Shown in pieces: positions 1 through 9,823 of a DNA stretch of 64,000 bases. Below the pieces are notes generated by a model. The model did no database searches, was not told where the DNA came from, and saw only the letters and a list, made by a program, of their open reading frames with translations. Made by a program: the position numbers and the translations under genes. Positions within the stretch are counted from its first letter, which is position 1. Every line of letters starts with the position of its first letter. Source of the stretch: Vampirovibrio chlorellavorus (GTDB lineage Bacteria; Cyanobacteriota; Vampirovibrionia; Vampirovibrionales; Vampirovibrionaceae); assembly GCA_903866275.1 (NCBI GenBank), contig CAIPMU010000016.1, positions 124,001 through 188,000 of the forward strand, given 5' to 3'.

Positions 1-355
1 AGACGATCGCGGGCGCGCTGAAACGCGTCTGAGGAAAGTCCGGGCACCGTAGAGCATGTTGCCGGCTAACGCCCGGTGCGGGCGACCGCGAGGACAGTGC
101 CACAGAAATGTTGACCGCCGATGGCCCCGAAATCTTTTAAGACAAGGAGCACAGGCAAGGGTGCAACGGTGGGGTAAGAGCCCACCGGCAAGGCCGAAAG
201 ACCTTGGCCAGGTAAACCCCGACAGGTGCAAGGTGTGGAAGCCGTATTCAGTTACAAGGGCTGCTCGTCCGCTTCCCGTATCCCGCTAGAGCCTTTTGGA
301 GACAAAAGGTCGAGACAGATGATCGTCCAGAACAGAACCCGGCTTACGGCCGTCT
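1..355 (+). ncRNA. rnpB: RNase P RNA (catalytic subunit of ribonuclease P)
   Basis: The conserved RNase P blocks are in order: gaggaaagtccgggc near 31, the acagtgccacagaaa block near 94, a purine-rich strand near 155 leading to the ggtggggtaagagcccacc hairpin near 168, and the 3' block acagaacccggcttac near 332. The 5' end agacg pairs with cgtct at 351-355, forming helix P1. This ribozyme removes the 5' leader from precursor tRNAs. The 5' edge sits on the window boundary, so P1 may extend a few bases to the left. The architecture looks like the ancestral A type found in Cyanobacteria and relatives. Confidence 0.95.
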
Positions 356-428
356 CTTTTCGCTGCCGACCGTTGGCACGAATTAGCCGGGCAACCTGAC
401 CTTGCCCATCGGCTGAAACATTGCGAAA

Positions 429-2135
429 ATGGCCATATTGATGAAGACAGGGATAAATGCAGGGTTGGGCGTGAAAGCACGATTACAGACCTTCTATTAC
501 GCGGGCTCGGCCTTTTGCGTGTGCTGGCTGGCGCTGGTGCCCGCGCAACTGGCCGACCCGGATCTTTGGGGACGGCTCTCTGTGGCGGCCTTATGGTTGG
601 CCCGAGGGCAATTTCCTTATCAGGATGTCTTTTCCTTCACCGCCTATCATCACCCGTGGATTGACCACGAGTGGCTGGCAGGTGTGCTCTTTTACGCCGC
701 ACTCTGGCTGGGCGGCGAATTCGGCCTGCACATGCTCAAGTACAGCCTGATCCTGAGCCTGTTTTACATGGTTTTTTCCCTGAGTCGCAGGGTGTTGCCC
801 CGGCAGCCATTGGCCCCGTTGTTACTCTTTTGTGGACTGTTTCTGTTGTTTCCCATCTATGGCGATGCGTTTTATCCCACCGTGCGGGCGCAACTGTTTT
901 CGCTGCTGGGTTTCGCCTGTTTTGTGCGGCAACTGGAACAAACGCGCCTGAATCAAAACCCCATTGAGCCTCTCAGCCTTCAGCCCCTCTGGGTTCTCCT
1001 GCCGTTGGGGGTACTCTGGGCCAATGCGCACGGCGGCTTTATTTTGGGGCTCATTTTACTGCTGCTTTACGCGCTGGGGGACGCTCTGGAAAGCAAAAAC
1101 ATCCGGGCCGCCCGACCCTATCTCCTCACCGCCGTGGGCATGACCCTGGCTATCGCCATTCTCAATCCCTACGGGCTGGCCTACTGGCCGTTTATCCTGC
1201 ATGCCCTGACCATGCCCCGGCCCTTTATCCCGGAATGGAACCCCCTGCCGCTTTTTTCAGCGGATTACTGGGAAACCAAACTGCTCATGCTGGCATTAGG
1301 CCTCGCACTCGTACTCACCGGCTGGCGACCATTCAAAACGCGGCAGGGGCAAACTGAGCGCCTCACGCCCGCGTTGGTGCTGGTGTTTTTAATCGGGCTA
1401 GCCCTCAAGGGAATACGCTTCAAGGCCTTTCTGGGGCTGGGCGCCCTGTTGTATCTGCCCAGCCTCCTGCAAGGCTGGCTCCAACCAGATTTTCCCAAGC
1501 CAGAAAACCAGTCATCCCCGCCCGATCGAATCTCCCGCTTACCGGGAGTCATTGGGGTGAGCGCCCTGCTGGTTTTGTTTACCTGCTACAACCCCTACTT
1601 CTTAGCCCGCACCGTCGTGCAGGATGGCCCGTTCGCTCAAACCCGGGGGCTGATTCCCTTTCCGCTGGCAGCCGTCCGCTATCTTCAGAAATCCCCCTAC
1701 CGGGGCAAGCTGATCAACCCGTTCACCTGGGGAGAGTTTCTGGCATGGGAGCTTTATCCCCGTTTTCAAATTGCCTGGGATGGCCGCTATGAAGAGGTTT
1801 ATACCAACGCCGAATTCACCCCCCTCACTGAGCTGTATGCTTTGCCGCATACCCACAACCCCGAGCACTTTCGGGCGCTGTTAAATCAAACCGGCGGCGA
1901 TTTCCTGTTGATTGAAGTCATCTCGCCCAATCAGTCCCTCATAACGAAATATCCCGATTGGCAACTGTTGTATCGTGACGACTTCTATTTTCTCTATGGT
2001 CGAAAATCCAGCCTGGCGCAGTCTCACACAGATGATTCGGCAGAGACCAAGCCAGCAAACCGAGCACCCGCAGCCCCCATCAACCCACGACCGGCCACCA
2101 TCGGCACATTCTTCGGGCAGTTTCCCCAAAACTGA
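429..2135 (+). CDS. Multi-span membrane protein, possible GT-C-like glycosyltransferase (unknown function)
   Basis: A 568-residue, strongly hydrophobic protein with roughly ten predicted membrane spans up to about residue 400, followed by a soluble C-terminal part of about 150 residues. The first loop carries the pattern DPDLWGRL, then FSFT and the HEWL-type block (about 45-82). This acidic first-loop arrangement is typical of uncharacterised membrane proteins related in layout to GT-C/ArnT-like glycosyltransferases, where first-loop acids contact the lipid-linked sugar. The C-terminal region contains WDGRYEEVY, also recurrent in such proteins. No clear Shine-Dalgarno precedes the ATG at 429, and ATG at 441 is an alternative. 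The gene follows rnpB by about 70 bp. The last 40 residues are Pro/Ala-rich. Enzymatic function is inference. Confidence 0.75.
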   Translation: MAILMKTGINAGLGVKARLQTFYYAGSAFCVCWLALVPAQLADPDLWGRLSVAALWLARGQFPYQDVFSFTAYHHPWIDHEWLAGVLFYAALWLGGEFGLHMLKYSLILSLFYMVFSLSRRVLPRQPLAPLLLFCGLFLLFPIYGDAFYPTVRAQLFSLLGFACFVRQLEQTRLNQNPIEPLSLQPLWVLLPLGVLWANAHGGFILGLILLLLYALGDALESKNIRAARPYLLTAVGMTLAIAILNPYGLAYWPFILHALTMPRPFIPEWNPLPLFSADYWETKLLMLALGLALVLTGWRPFKTRQGQTERLTPALVLVFLIGLALKGIRFKAFLGLGALLYLPSLLQGWLQPDFPKPENQSSPPDRISRLPGVIGVSALLVLFTCYNPYFLARTVVQDGPFAQTRGLIPFPLAAVRYLQKSPYRGKLINPFTWGEFLAWELYPRFQIAWDGRYEEVYTNAEFTPLTELYALPHTHNPEHFRALLNQTGGDFLLIEVISPNQSLITKYPDWQLLYRDDFYFLYGRKSSLAQSHTDDSAETKPANRAPAAPINPRPATIGTFFGQFPQN

Positions 2136-2267
2136 ACGCCCCGGATTCGCGCCAGCCCCGAACGCCTGACATCCAACAGCTCAACCCATGAGCAAGCGGC
2201 CCAAGGACGAAGTGACTACTTCCCGCGCTTAAGAAAGCCAGAGCCACACCCTGGGCCTTAACGGCGT

Positions 2268-2864
2268 TTATTGACCCGGTACGGGAGGCGCACCGGAATC
2301 ACCAGCATCCGGTTCTGCACTGTCAACCGGTACAGGGGAATTCACGGGGGCCGTGGGTCTCATTGATGAGGCATCTATACCCCGCGCATTACGGACCGTT
2401 GAACCTGAAGCTTTTGTCGCTGTATTGGACCCAGACGCTTGCGATTTCGCCGGTGTCGCCACGGGCGGTTCAGACTCAATCGCATCGCCCAGGGGGAGCG
2501 GCGAGTTATTTTCCAAAACGGCATCATCTGAAACCGGCGCTGTATCCATCGAAGGCTCGGCTTTATCTCTCCCGGCAGAACCAGCGGCCGGTTCTACTGA
2601 CTCTGGCGGCACGTTCAAGGTAGCCCGCGTGACGCTATCCGCCTTGCTGTCCGGGCTCATGGTGGAACTGCCTTCAAACTGACGCCCAATCTCGGGTGTG
2701 GATTCCGGCATATGGGTGTTAAAGTCCAGATTCAGGTTTTTAAACACCAGACTGGACAGAATAATCAGGATCACCAAAGAAACCGCCACGGCGGAGAAAA
2801 ACAGAATCAGTAAATTGCGGGGACCCATGTTCATGGACTGATAACTTTCTGCATTGCTCTTCAT
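2268..2864 (-). CDS. Single-span membrane protein with Ser/Pro/Ala-rich tail, hypothetical
   Basis: A 198-residue protein with one hydrophobic segment (about residues 17-41, LLILFFSAVAVSLVILIILS) after a short cytoplasmic start. The remaining ~150 residues are low-complexity, rich in Pro, Ser, Ala, Glu and Asp, with no recognisable fold. The topology suggests a membrane-anchored, extracytoplasmic disordered tail. It lies 43 bp downstream of the DUF366 gene on the same strand and could be the last gene of the PBP-DUF366 transcript. It is convergent with the membrane protein gene on its left. I do not recognise the family. Confidence 0.65.
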   Translation of the reverse strand: MKSNAESYQSMNMGPRNLLILFFSAVAVSLVILIILSSLVFKNLNLDFNTHMPESTPEIGRQFEGSSTMSPDSKADSVTRATLNVPPESVEPAAGSAGRDKAEPSMDTAPVSDDAVLENNSPLPLGDAIESEPPVATPAKSQASGSNTATKASGSTVRNARGIDASSMRPTAPVNSPVPVDSAEPDAGDSGAPPVPGQ

Positions 2865-2907
2865 GTTAGCACTTTTCTAATCCCAGTCTATTTCCTGTAA
2901 ACTTTCA

Positions 2908-3477
2908 CTACAGCACCGCCCGAACCTTACAACAGGAGAGACGAATATCGCTCCACTCCTCCGTCAGGGTTCGCATACAGGCCAGCGCCAGCGAATCAAT
3001 GGAATCCGCCAAGTTGAGTTCTGAAGCCAGACCGGCAGCCTCTACGGGCGCACCGTGGGCATCAATGTTCAGCCCCGTATGAATCAGAATGGAGGTCGGG
3101 CTAACCGTGCAGATGGATACCGACAGCTTGGCCGTATCCCGAAAGAATAAATCATCTCCCCGGCGTTTGACAGGATCGTTCGGAATGAGCGCGTTAATGC
3201 GATCCTGAATGATCGAGGAGAAGAGACGCTGCAGCAGCACGCCTTCCTGCAAGGAGATCCCGAACACTTCCACGATGAAATTCAGCATCTTCTTGGAATA
3301 GATATAGTCATCGTTCAACACGTCTTCCAGATCGACCATGCTGTCCAGATCAACCTGACAGGGGCCCACAAAGGCCACCACCGAATCACCCAGAATCCCG
3401 AAGTTGCGATACGTCCAGTGGTTACGCAACTCCTTGCCGGTGTATGGAATTTCATCGGGCACTAAATGGTACTTCAT
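2908..3477 (-). CDS. DUF366 family protein
   Basis: About 190 residues matching the DUF366 pattern as I remember it: YTGKELRNHWTYRNFGILGD near the N terminus, then VAFVGPCQVDLDSMVDLEDV, and a central RRGDDLF motif followed by KLSVSI and LIHTGLNI. The family is small, cytoplasmic, conserved in several phyla including Cyanobacteria, and has no established function. ATG at 3477 is preferred; a GTG at 3492 would overlap the stop of the upstream PBP gene (stop at 3482-3484). This near-overlap means the two genes are co-transcribed and probably translationally coupled. Confidence 0.85.
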   Translation of the reverse strand: MKYHLVPDEIPYTGKELRNHWTYRNFGILGDSVVAFVGPCQVDLDSMVDLEDVLNDDYIYSKKMLNFIVEVFGISLQEGVLLQRLFSSIIQDRINALIPNDPVKRRGDDLFFRDTAKLSVSICTVSPTSILIHTGLNIDAHGAPVEAAGLASELNLADSIDSLALACMRTLTEEWSDIRLSCCKVRAVL

Positions 3478-3481
3478 AGCA

Positions 3482-5674
3482 CTAGTGTACACCAGTTTCC
3501 GGTTTCATACGGGCGCTGGCCCCGGCAGGGTCACTGGCGGCATTCAGCAAGGCCGGATCCACCAACGGTTTCAGGTCGGAAGAACGACCACCCACCGCCG
3601 CTTGCGGAGAAGCCCCCGCGCCGGGGTGCAAGGGCGAATACCCATAACCGGGATCATCGCTGGGCAAGGGGTCCGCAGAGCCACCCGTCGGGGGACCCGC
3701 CAGATCACTGGCCCGTCTGGGGCGCTCCACCGCATTGGCATCCGCCTCAAAACTTCTCGGACCCAACACTTTTTTCTCCACCAGAATTTTATCCGGCTTG
3801 GGGAAAACACCCGCAGGAATCGGATTCATCTTGTAATATTCGCGGGCAAAGTTGCCCCACACCATCGCCGAATTGGAACTGAAAATCCCGTGCAATGGGG
3901 TGTACTTGTCGTTACCCATCCACACACTGCCCACCATATCGGTGGTGAAACCTGTAAACCAAATATCCCGCATCTCATCGGTGGTACCGGTTTTACCCGC
4001 CACCTGACGGCCCGGAATAATCGCGTTTTTACCTGTTCCTTTTTCAACCACATCGATCAGAATCGACACCAGATTACTCACCGGCGCCGGATCAAAACGA
4101 CGTTCAGGACGAGGTTTATCCAGCTTGATTTCCCGGCCTCGACTGTCTTCAACGCGCATCAGTACGGTAGGCTGCATGTACACACCGCCCCGGGCAATGG
4201 TGGAATAGGCCGTGATCACTTCCAGCGGCGAAATCCCCGCCGAACCCAGCAAGCTGGAGAAGTTGCGATCGATCGGCGAAGTAATCCCGGCACTCCGAGC
4301 CGTTTCAATCACCGGATCAATCCCCATCTTCAGGCCCAGTTTTACAGTGGGCGTGTTGCGAGACAGCGTCAGGGCCTTACGCACATCCATGGCGCCCATG
4401 TATTTGCCATCCCAGTTGTGGGGACACCAGGTGCTATACCCGTTGTTAAAGCAAACCGGACTATCCACAATCGGCGTTTCCGGGGTAATCAAGCCCAAAC
4501 GAAAGGCGGTTAAATATACCAGAGGCTTAAACGTGGAACCAATGGCCCGATGCTGCTGCGTGGTGTGGTTAAACTGGTTTTTGTCAAAATCACGCCCGCC
4601 CACCAGCGCCAGAATATGCCCGTTGGCAATGTTTTCCACCACAAAGCTGCCTTCGGTGACGCCCGAAAACTTGATGGAATCCATCTCGGTGTAAAGCGAT
4701 TTCTCGGCCAGTTCCTGCACGGGCTCATCCATCGTGGTGTAGACTTTCAGCCCACCCTGACGCACGGCGGTATCCCCGAATTTCTCTTCCAGCTGTTGTA
4801 CCACATACTGAATAAAATACGGGTGCTTGGAGGGCTTGGGCACATGCCGCGTGAGATCAATTTTCTGATCTTCACCCGCCTTGCGCTGGGCTTCGGTGAT
4901 GTAACCAAACTGCACCATCGCGTTCAAGACTTCCAGCTGGCGCTTGCGGGCCGCCTCGGGGTAGGCGTAAGGCGATAAACCCTCCGGAGCTTTCAGCAAA
5001 CCGGCCAACAAGGCGCCTTCCCCGATGGTGAGATCGCGGGCCGATTTATGGAAATACCGGCGGGCCGCCTTCTCAATGCCATAGCTCTGGTTGCCCCAAT
5101 ACACCTGATTCAGGTACATTTCCAGGATTTTATTCTTGTCATAGTGGCGCTCAACCCGCATCGCCAGAAGGGCTTCTGCCAGCTTCCGGGTGATTTCCCG
5201 CTTGGGAGACAAAAACAGGTTCTTCACCAGCTGCTGGGTCAGCGTACTGCCGCCCTGCACGTCATCCCCGCGAAAGTTTGCGGAGGCCGCCCGCAGCGTC
5301 CCGCGAATGTCCACGCCGTTGTGCTCGTAAAAGCGGTTGTCCTCAATGGCCATCACCGCGCGCTGAATGTTGGGGGAAATATCCTTCAGGGGCACCACCA
5401 CCCGGTCTTCATCCCCGTGAATGTTGGCAATCAGGGTGCCATTGCGATCATAAATACGAGTGCTTTCATACGGATGCCATTCATTGAGGACGTTTACGTT
5501 GGGCAGTCCGGCGGCCCCTTTGGCCAGCACAAAACCCAGGTTCACGGACAGCAAAAACAGCAGGAAGGTGAACAGGGCCACCACCGTGAGGATGATAATC
5601 AGGCCGAGTCGATCCTGCACCACCTCGGTCTTGCGGCGAATATCCACAGGGAGTTCAAACTGTCGGTTAGACAT
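3482..5674 (-). CDS. Class A penicillin-binding protein (PBP1A family), bifunctional transglycosylase/transpeptidase
   Basis: A 730-residue bifunctional peptidoglycan synthase, anchored by one N-terminal span (about 24-50) and acting on the outer face of the membrane. The GT51 domain shows catalytic Glu111 in EDNRFYEHNGVDIRG and the GGSTLTQQLVKN motif (141-152). The transpeptidase domain has all three active-site motifs: SxxK at 380-383 (STFK), SRN at 438-440 and KTG at 561-563. After about residue 640 the protein ends in a Pro/Gly/Ser-rich low-complexity tail, which is common in PBP1A proteins. DUF366 follows immediately. Substrate is lipid II; products are polymerised and crosslinked glycan strands. 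Confidence 0.95.
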   Translation of the reverse strand: MSNRQFELPVDIRRKTEVVQDRLGLIIILTVVALFTFLLFLLSVNLGFVLAKGAAGLPNVNVLNEWHPYESTRIYDRNGTLIANIHGDEDRVVVPLKDISPNIQRAVMAIEDNRFYEHNGVDIRGTLRAASANFRGDDVQGGSTLTQQLVKNLFLSPKREITRKLAEALLAMRVERHYDKNKILEMYLNQVYWGNQSYGIEKAARRYFHKSARDLTIGEGALLAGLLKAPEGLSPYAYPEAARKRQLEVLNAMVQFGYITEAQRKAGEDQKIDLTRHVPKPSKHPYFIQYVVQQLEEKFGDTAVRQGGLKVYTTMDEPVQELAEKSLYTEMDSIKFSGVTEGSFVVENIANGHILALVGGRDFDKNQFNHTTQQHRAIGSTFKPLVYLTAFRLGLITPETPIVDSPVCFNNGYSTWCPHNWDGKYMGAMDVRKALTLSRNTPTVKLGLKMGIDPVIETARSAGITSPIDRNFSSLLGSAGISPLEVITAYSTIARGGVYMQPTVLMRVEDSRGREIKLDKPRPERRFDPAPVSNLVSILIDVVEKGTGKNAIIPGRQVAGKTGTTDEMRDIWFTGFTTDMVGSVWMGNDKYTPLHGIFSSNSAMVWGNFAREYYKMNPIPAGVFPKPDKILVEKKVLGPRSFEADANAVERPRRASDLAGPPTGGSADPLPSDDPGYGYSPLHPGAGASPQAAVGGRSSDLKPLVDPALLNAASDPAGASARMKPETGVH

Positions 5675-5756
5675 AAAAGGCGATCACTCTTCCTCAGGCG
5701 CGGATCGGGCCAAACCAATCCGATTTCAGACAATCCGTTTTAAAAAAACCAGTCTC

Positions 5757-7946
5757 TCAAACCACCAGCTTGGAGAAACAAGCCAATTGCAAATAAAAAC
5801 GATTTAACACACTGAGTAAATTATATCGGTTTTTTCGGACTGTATCATCAGGATCATTGACCATCACTTTTTCAAAGAAAGACTCAACTGGGGCGCTTAA
5901 CTCGATCAGACGGGCATTTAGCCCTGCATAATCCTTGCCAAAATTTCCTGCATCCAACGCCTTCACGGATTCAAACAGGGCATTCTCTGAGGGATCACGG
6001 AAGGCGCCGGATTGAATCTCGCTCACCTGAGCCGCCGAATTGTAGTTCGCGCCCAGAATTTTATAGATCCGGTTGGCCGGTTCGTAGACCTGTTTGAGTT
6101 GCTCGCCGTTCAAGGTCAAGGTTTTCAGTTGCTGAATCCGGGCCAGCACGTCTACCACATCGCTCAGGGGCTCACATCCGGCTTCCAGCACCGCATCGAT
6201 AATATCGTAACGATTGTCTTGCTCCAGCAGCCAGCCGCGCAGGCGTTGCAGAATGAACGTGTTCACCAGTTCGATCGTGGTGGCTTCATCCTGGAACGGA
6301 TCAGCCTTGGGCTTTTGACCGGGTTTCTGGTCGGACTTTTCAGGCGCTTTTTCCGGCAGCAAGGCATCCGCGGCGGCCTTGCCTTCGGCCAGACGCTGAT
6401 AGGCAAAGCGCATCAGCGCCAGCAGATCGATTTCCAGCCGGTTTTCCAGAACGGTCTGAATGATCCCGCCCGCCATACGGCGCAAACCCAGCGGATCTTT
6501 GGAACCCGAGGGCAACTTGGCGTTCTTCTGGCTGAACACGGCCACAATGGTATCAATTTTATCAGCGAGGCTGACCGCAATGCCCACGGGGCTTTGGGCA
6601 ATCTCATCGCCGGGAAAACGAGGCAAGTAATGCTCATAAATGGCATCGGAGACCGCTTTGGGCTCGCCGCCAATGGTGGCGTACTTACGGCCCATCACGC
6701 CTTGCAGCTCGGTGAATTCAAACACCATGCCGGTCACCAAGTCGGCTTTGGCCAGCAGGGCCGCCCGAGCGGTTTCAGCCTGCTGGGCGTCCTTTTGCCC
6801 CAAGGCTTGGGCCACTTGCAAGGCCAATTTTTCCAGACGGCGCGTTTTCTCGTACATGCTCCCCAGACCCTTTTGGAAAGTAATGCCCTTCAGGGCTTCC
6901 AAGCGGCCTTCCAGCGGAATTTTTTGGTCTTCAGTAAAGAAGAACCGGGCATCTTCCAAACGGGCGGTCAGCACTTTTTCATTGCCGTGGGCAATAATGC
7001 TGGCGGCCTCTTTGCGCCCATTGGAAATGGTCATAAAGCAGGGCATCAATTCGCCTTTGGCATCGCGCACCGCAAAGTATTTCTGGTGCGCGGTCATCAC
7101 GGTGGTGGTCACTTCTTCGGGGATCTCCAGAAAGCGGGGCTCAAAGCCGCCGCGCACCACGGAGGGGTGCTCGACCAGCATGGTCACGGTTTCCAACAAG
7201 TCTTCGTTGGGAATCACCTGACCGCCCACGGCCGCAGCGCATTCCTGTAATTCTTTCCAAATAATCTCGCGACGCAGGCATTGATCCACCATCACCGCGC
7301 CCTCTTTTTCCAGCAGGGAAACGTACTCCAACACTGAAGTGATGCGCACCGGCGCTTGGGCCAACACGCGATGCCCGCGACTCTCCACGCCGGAGGCCAC
7401 CGGGCCAATGGTCAGGGGCAAATGAGTCTGGTTCCACAGGGACACCAGCCAGCGAATGGGTCGGGAAAAACGAACCGTGTTGTTCCCCCAAGCCATAAAG
7501 TGAGATCCACTCAAGCTCAGCACAATGCCGGGCAACAGCTCGGCCAGCATCTCCTGAGTGGCGCGACCGGGGAGGGTCTGGTGCAGCACCATGTAGGTTT
7601 CACCCTCAATGGTCTCCTGCACCAACTGGGAAAACTCCACGCCCAGCTTGCGGGCAAAACCCAGGCCCGCCGGGGTTGGGTTGCCGCTGGCATCCAGGGC
7701 CACCCGAATAGGCGGGCCCTTGGTGGTTTGGGTGCGAGCCTCTTGCAGTTCCGGCAAATCCGGTATTACCAAGGCCAAACGGCGCGGGGTGACGTACACT
7801 TTCAAGTCGCCGTAAGCCAGTGCCTGGGCATCCAGGGCGGCGCGCACGTTATCAATCAGCTCGGTAGGGGCCGACAGCAAAAATTCTAGCGGCAGCTCTT
7901 CGGTGCCAATTTCCAGTAGATACTGATTGTTTTGAGATGCGCTCAT
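5757..7946 (-). CDS. glyS: Glycyl-tRNA synthetase beta subunit
   Basis: A 729-residue protein with the diagnostic GlyS N terminus LLEIGTEELPLEFL, the VTPRRLALVIP block (about 52-62) and, further on, TTTVMTAHQKYFAVRDAKG. The C-terminal part contains the DALR-like anticodon-binding region. The beta subunit works with the alpha subunit (GlyQ) in a heterotetramer that charges tRNA-Gly; glyQ is not in this window. A Lys/Pro-rich insertion (PEKAPEKSDQKPGQKPK, about residue 535) interrupts the late domain. A TAGAAT hexamer sits 7 nt upstream of the start codon on the minus strand and there is no Shine-Dalgarno, which would fit a leaderless message. Confidence 0.96.
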   Translation of the reverse strand: MSASQNNQYLLEIGTEELPLEFLLSAPTELIDNVRAALDAQALAYGDLKVYVTPRRLALVIPDLPELQEARTQTTKGPPIRVALDASGNPTPAGLGFARKLGVEFSQLVQETIEGETYMVLHQTLPGRATQEMLAELLPGIVLSLSGSHFMAWGNNTVRFSRPIRWLVSLWNQTHLPLTIGPVASGVESRGHRVLAQAPVRITSVLEYVSLLEKEGAVMVDQCLRREIIWKELQECAAAVGGQVIPNEDLLETVTMLVEHPSVVRGGFEPRFLEIPEEVTTTVMTAHQKYFAVRDAKGELMPCFMTISNGRKEAASIIAHGNEKVLTARLEDARFFFTEDQKIPLEGRLEALKGITFQKGLGSMYEKTRRLEKLALQVAQALGQKDAQQAETARAALLAKADLVTGMVFEFTELQGVMGRKYATIGGEPKAVSDAIYEHYLPRFPGDEIAQSPVGIAVSLADKIDTIVAVFSQKNAKLPSGSKDPLGLRRMAGGIIQTVLENRLEIDLLALMRFAYQRLAEGKAAADALLPEKAPEKSDQKPGQKPKADPFQDEATTIELVNTFILQRLRGWLLEQDNRYDIIDAVLEAGCEPLSDVVDVLARIQQLKTLTLNGEQLKQVYEPANRIYKILGANYNSAAQVSEIQSGAFRDPSENALFESVKALDAGNFGKDYAGLNARLIELSAPVESFFEKVMVNDPDDTVRKNRYNLLSVLNRFYLQLACFSKLVV

Positions 7947-8113
7947 ACCGATTATTCTAGCCTCGCCATACAGACACGCTTACAGTAGCCCTATTCTCTT
8001 ACACTTCAGCCCATCCAGCAAGGGCGCAGATGGGACGGCACGACCCCGCCAGTGGACAGATCACGCATTGGAAACGCCCGCGGATTCAACCCAATTGCAA
8101 CAGCGAGAGCCGC

Positions 8114-8833
8114 TTACGATTTCAGGGCCAAGGCCCGATCATGGGCGCGCTGCTCAAAGGCATCGCCCAAGGGAGACAAATTGACCGTGCCGTAACGCCG
8201 AGACAAGGCTTTGGTAATCAATTCATCGGCCAGCGCGGGGTTTTTGGGCAGTAACGAGCCATGCAGATAGGTCCCATACAGGTTCCCCACTGCGGCGCCT
8301 TCCCAGCCGTCCTCGCCGTTGTTGCCGTTGCCATGCAGCACCTTGCCCAACGGGGTGACATCCTTGCCCAGATAAGTGCGGCCGCTGTGGTTCTCAAAGC
8401 CGACTACCTTGGAGCCATCCGGGCGTTCAATGGCCACGTTGCCAATATAGCGCGTGTTCCCGGCCACGGTATAGGCATCCATCAAGCTAAGCCCGCGCAA
8501 TTCCTCCCCGGCATGGGGCTTGTAATAATGCCCCAGCAACTGGTAGCCACCGCAAATGGTCAGAAAGACTGCGCCGTTGTCCACGGCTGCGGTCAAGGCA
8601 TCGCGTTTCACCCGGTGCATGTCCTCACACACCTGAATTTGTTGGGCATCCTGCCCGCCGCCCATAAAGTAGAGATCGCCTTCTTCCGGGTCAACCGGGT
8701 CATTCAGCCCCACGGTGAGAATTTTCACATCAATGCCGCGCCACTGGCAGCGCTGGTACAGGGTGAGTATATTGCCCCGGTCGCCATAGATATTCAGCTG
8801 ATCCGGGTACAGGTAGGCAATGCGGAGTTCCAT
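8114..8833 (-). CDS. gatD: Lipid II isoglutaminyl synthase, glutamine amidotransferase subunit
   Basis: A 239-residue class I glutamine amidotransferase of the CobB/CobQ-like group. The nucleophile Cys94 lies in ICGGYQLLG and the catalytic His191 in YGTYLHG. The N-terminal IAYLYPDQLNIYGDRGN is characteristic of GatD. With MurT it converts D-Glu to D-isoglutamine in the lipid II stem peptide, a modification that affects crosslinking and lysozyme resistance. murT usually lies beside gatD, but no MurT-like gene is next to it here. Its neighbourhood near the PBP gene fits a peptidoglycan role. There is no clear Shine-Dalgarno at this ATG. Confidence 0.88.
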   Translation of the reverse strand: MELRIAYLYPDQLNIYGDRGNILTLYQRCQWRGIDVKILTVGLNDPVDPEEGDLYFMGGGQDAQQIQVCEDMHRVKRDALTAAVDNGAVFLTICGGYQLLGHYYKPHAGEELRGLSLMDAYTVAGNTRYIGNVAIERPDGSKVVGFENHSGRTYLGKDVTPLGKVLHGNGNNGEDGWEGAAVGNLYGTYLHGSLLPKNPALADELITKALSRRYGTVNLSPLGDAFEQRAHDRALALKS

Positions 8834-8980
8834 GAGTATATTTTAACGCTTTTTTGGAATATCAGTGAGAACCTTCTGAATAACGCACGTTTGTCCTACT
8901 TCTGGCTAAACTCACAGAAAAGATGAAGAAATATTACCAACCTCATTCAAGTTTTTAAACAATCAGTCGATAATACAACC

Positions 8981-9610
8981 ATGATGAACGCTTTAATCGA
9001 GAGCCCCTCACTTCCAAAATCCCGTAAACGCTTTCAGGCTTTCACGCTCGCCGAACTCTTAATCTGCCTGAGCCTTGTAGGTGTTATTGCAGCGTATGCC
9101 ATTCCTAAACTTTTTAATGCCCAGCAAGGCGAGGCCAGTAATGCCATTGTCAAAGAAGTCGCCGGTATGATTTCAGACGCCTACATAAAGTATAAAGCTA
9201 ATGGGGGCGATATTAATGGGCAAACACCCGCAGTTTTAATGCCCTATATAAACTATGTGAAAATGGAAACCACTGGCACTATTGACTATTGGCCGACCGT
9301 TCCTGGAAGCATCGCTTGTGGCGCTGGGGCTCCTTGTTACACATTACACAATGGTGCCAAACTTCGCATTTGGGGATGTGGCATGACGGGAACCAATACC
9401 ACCAATGCGGTTGGATTTATTATCGATCCAGACGGCATTGATAGTGGAATATCTTTAGTCGATGGCCCCTCCAAGAGCATTGCGCTGATGCTGTACTATA
9501 ACGGCCGACTTGCCACCATCGGTACAGTCACTCCCAATACAGCGAATGGGTGCAATGCCAACATAATGCCTTTTCCAAGCGCGGATCCATCCTGGTTTCA
9601 TTGGGGATAG
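8981..9610 (+). CDS. Type IV prepilin-like protein (pilin paralogue 1)
   Basis: A 209-residue protein with a 20-residue basic leader ending KSRKRFQA, then FTLAELLICLSLVGVIAA, the prepilin N-methylation motif with Glu at mature position 5. The residue before the cleavage site is Ala rather than the usual Gly. The soluble domain has CGAGAPCYTLHNG, a DPDG turn and a C terminus reading DPSWFHWG. The same landmarks occur in the two pilins at 56.9-58.4 kb. Mature protein would be membrane-anchored or assembled into a pilus or pseudopilus. A plausible promoter TTCAAG-N17-GATAAT ends 6 nt before the ATG. No pilus assembly genes are adjacent. Confidence 0.85.
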   Translation: MMNALIESPSLPKSRKRFQAFTLAELLICLSLVGVIAAYAIPKLFNAQQGEASNAIVKEVAGMISDAYIKYKANGGDINGQTPAVLMPYINYVKMETTGTIDYWPTVPGSIACGAGAPCYTLHNGAKLRIWGCGMTGTNTTNAVGFIIDPDGIDSGISLVDGPSKSIALMLYYNGRLATIGTVTPNTANGCNANIMPFPSADPSWFHWG

Positions 9611-9823
9611 TGAACAAACCCTACTGCAACAATTACAATTAAGGATTGTTTACAATCTGGCACAACTTTTTAAAAACTCGCTTTAATATAAATACAGGTT
9701 GGACATAGGCTGGATTAAAAAACAGAATCGAGCCATCGATTCAGGCAAGGCAAGCAGTGTAGATACAGAAACTCGGCAACCAGCCATTGGTATCGCCGAG
9801 AGCGGATATGGGGAACAGAAAAG

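Noticed and set aside
3404-4513. 369-codon open frame antisense to the PBP gene
   Set aside because: The opposite strand encodes a full class A PBP with all active-site motifs. The antisense translation is Arg/His/Gly-rich with no fold.
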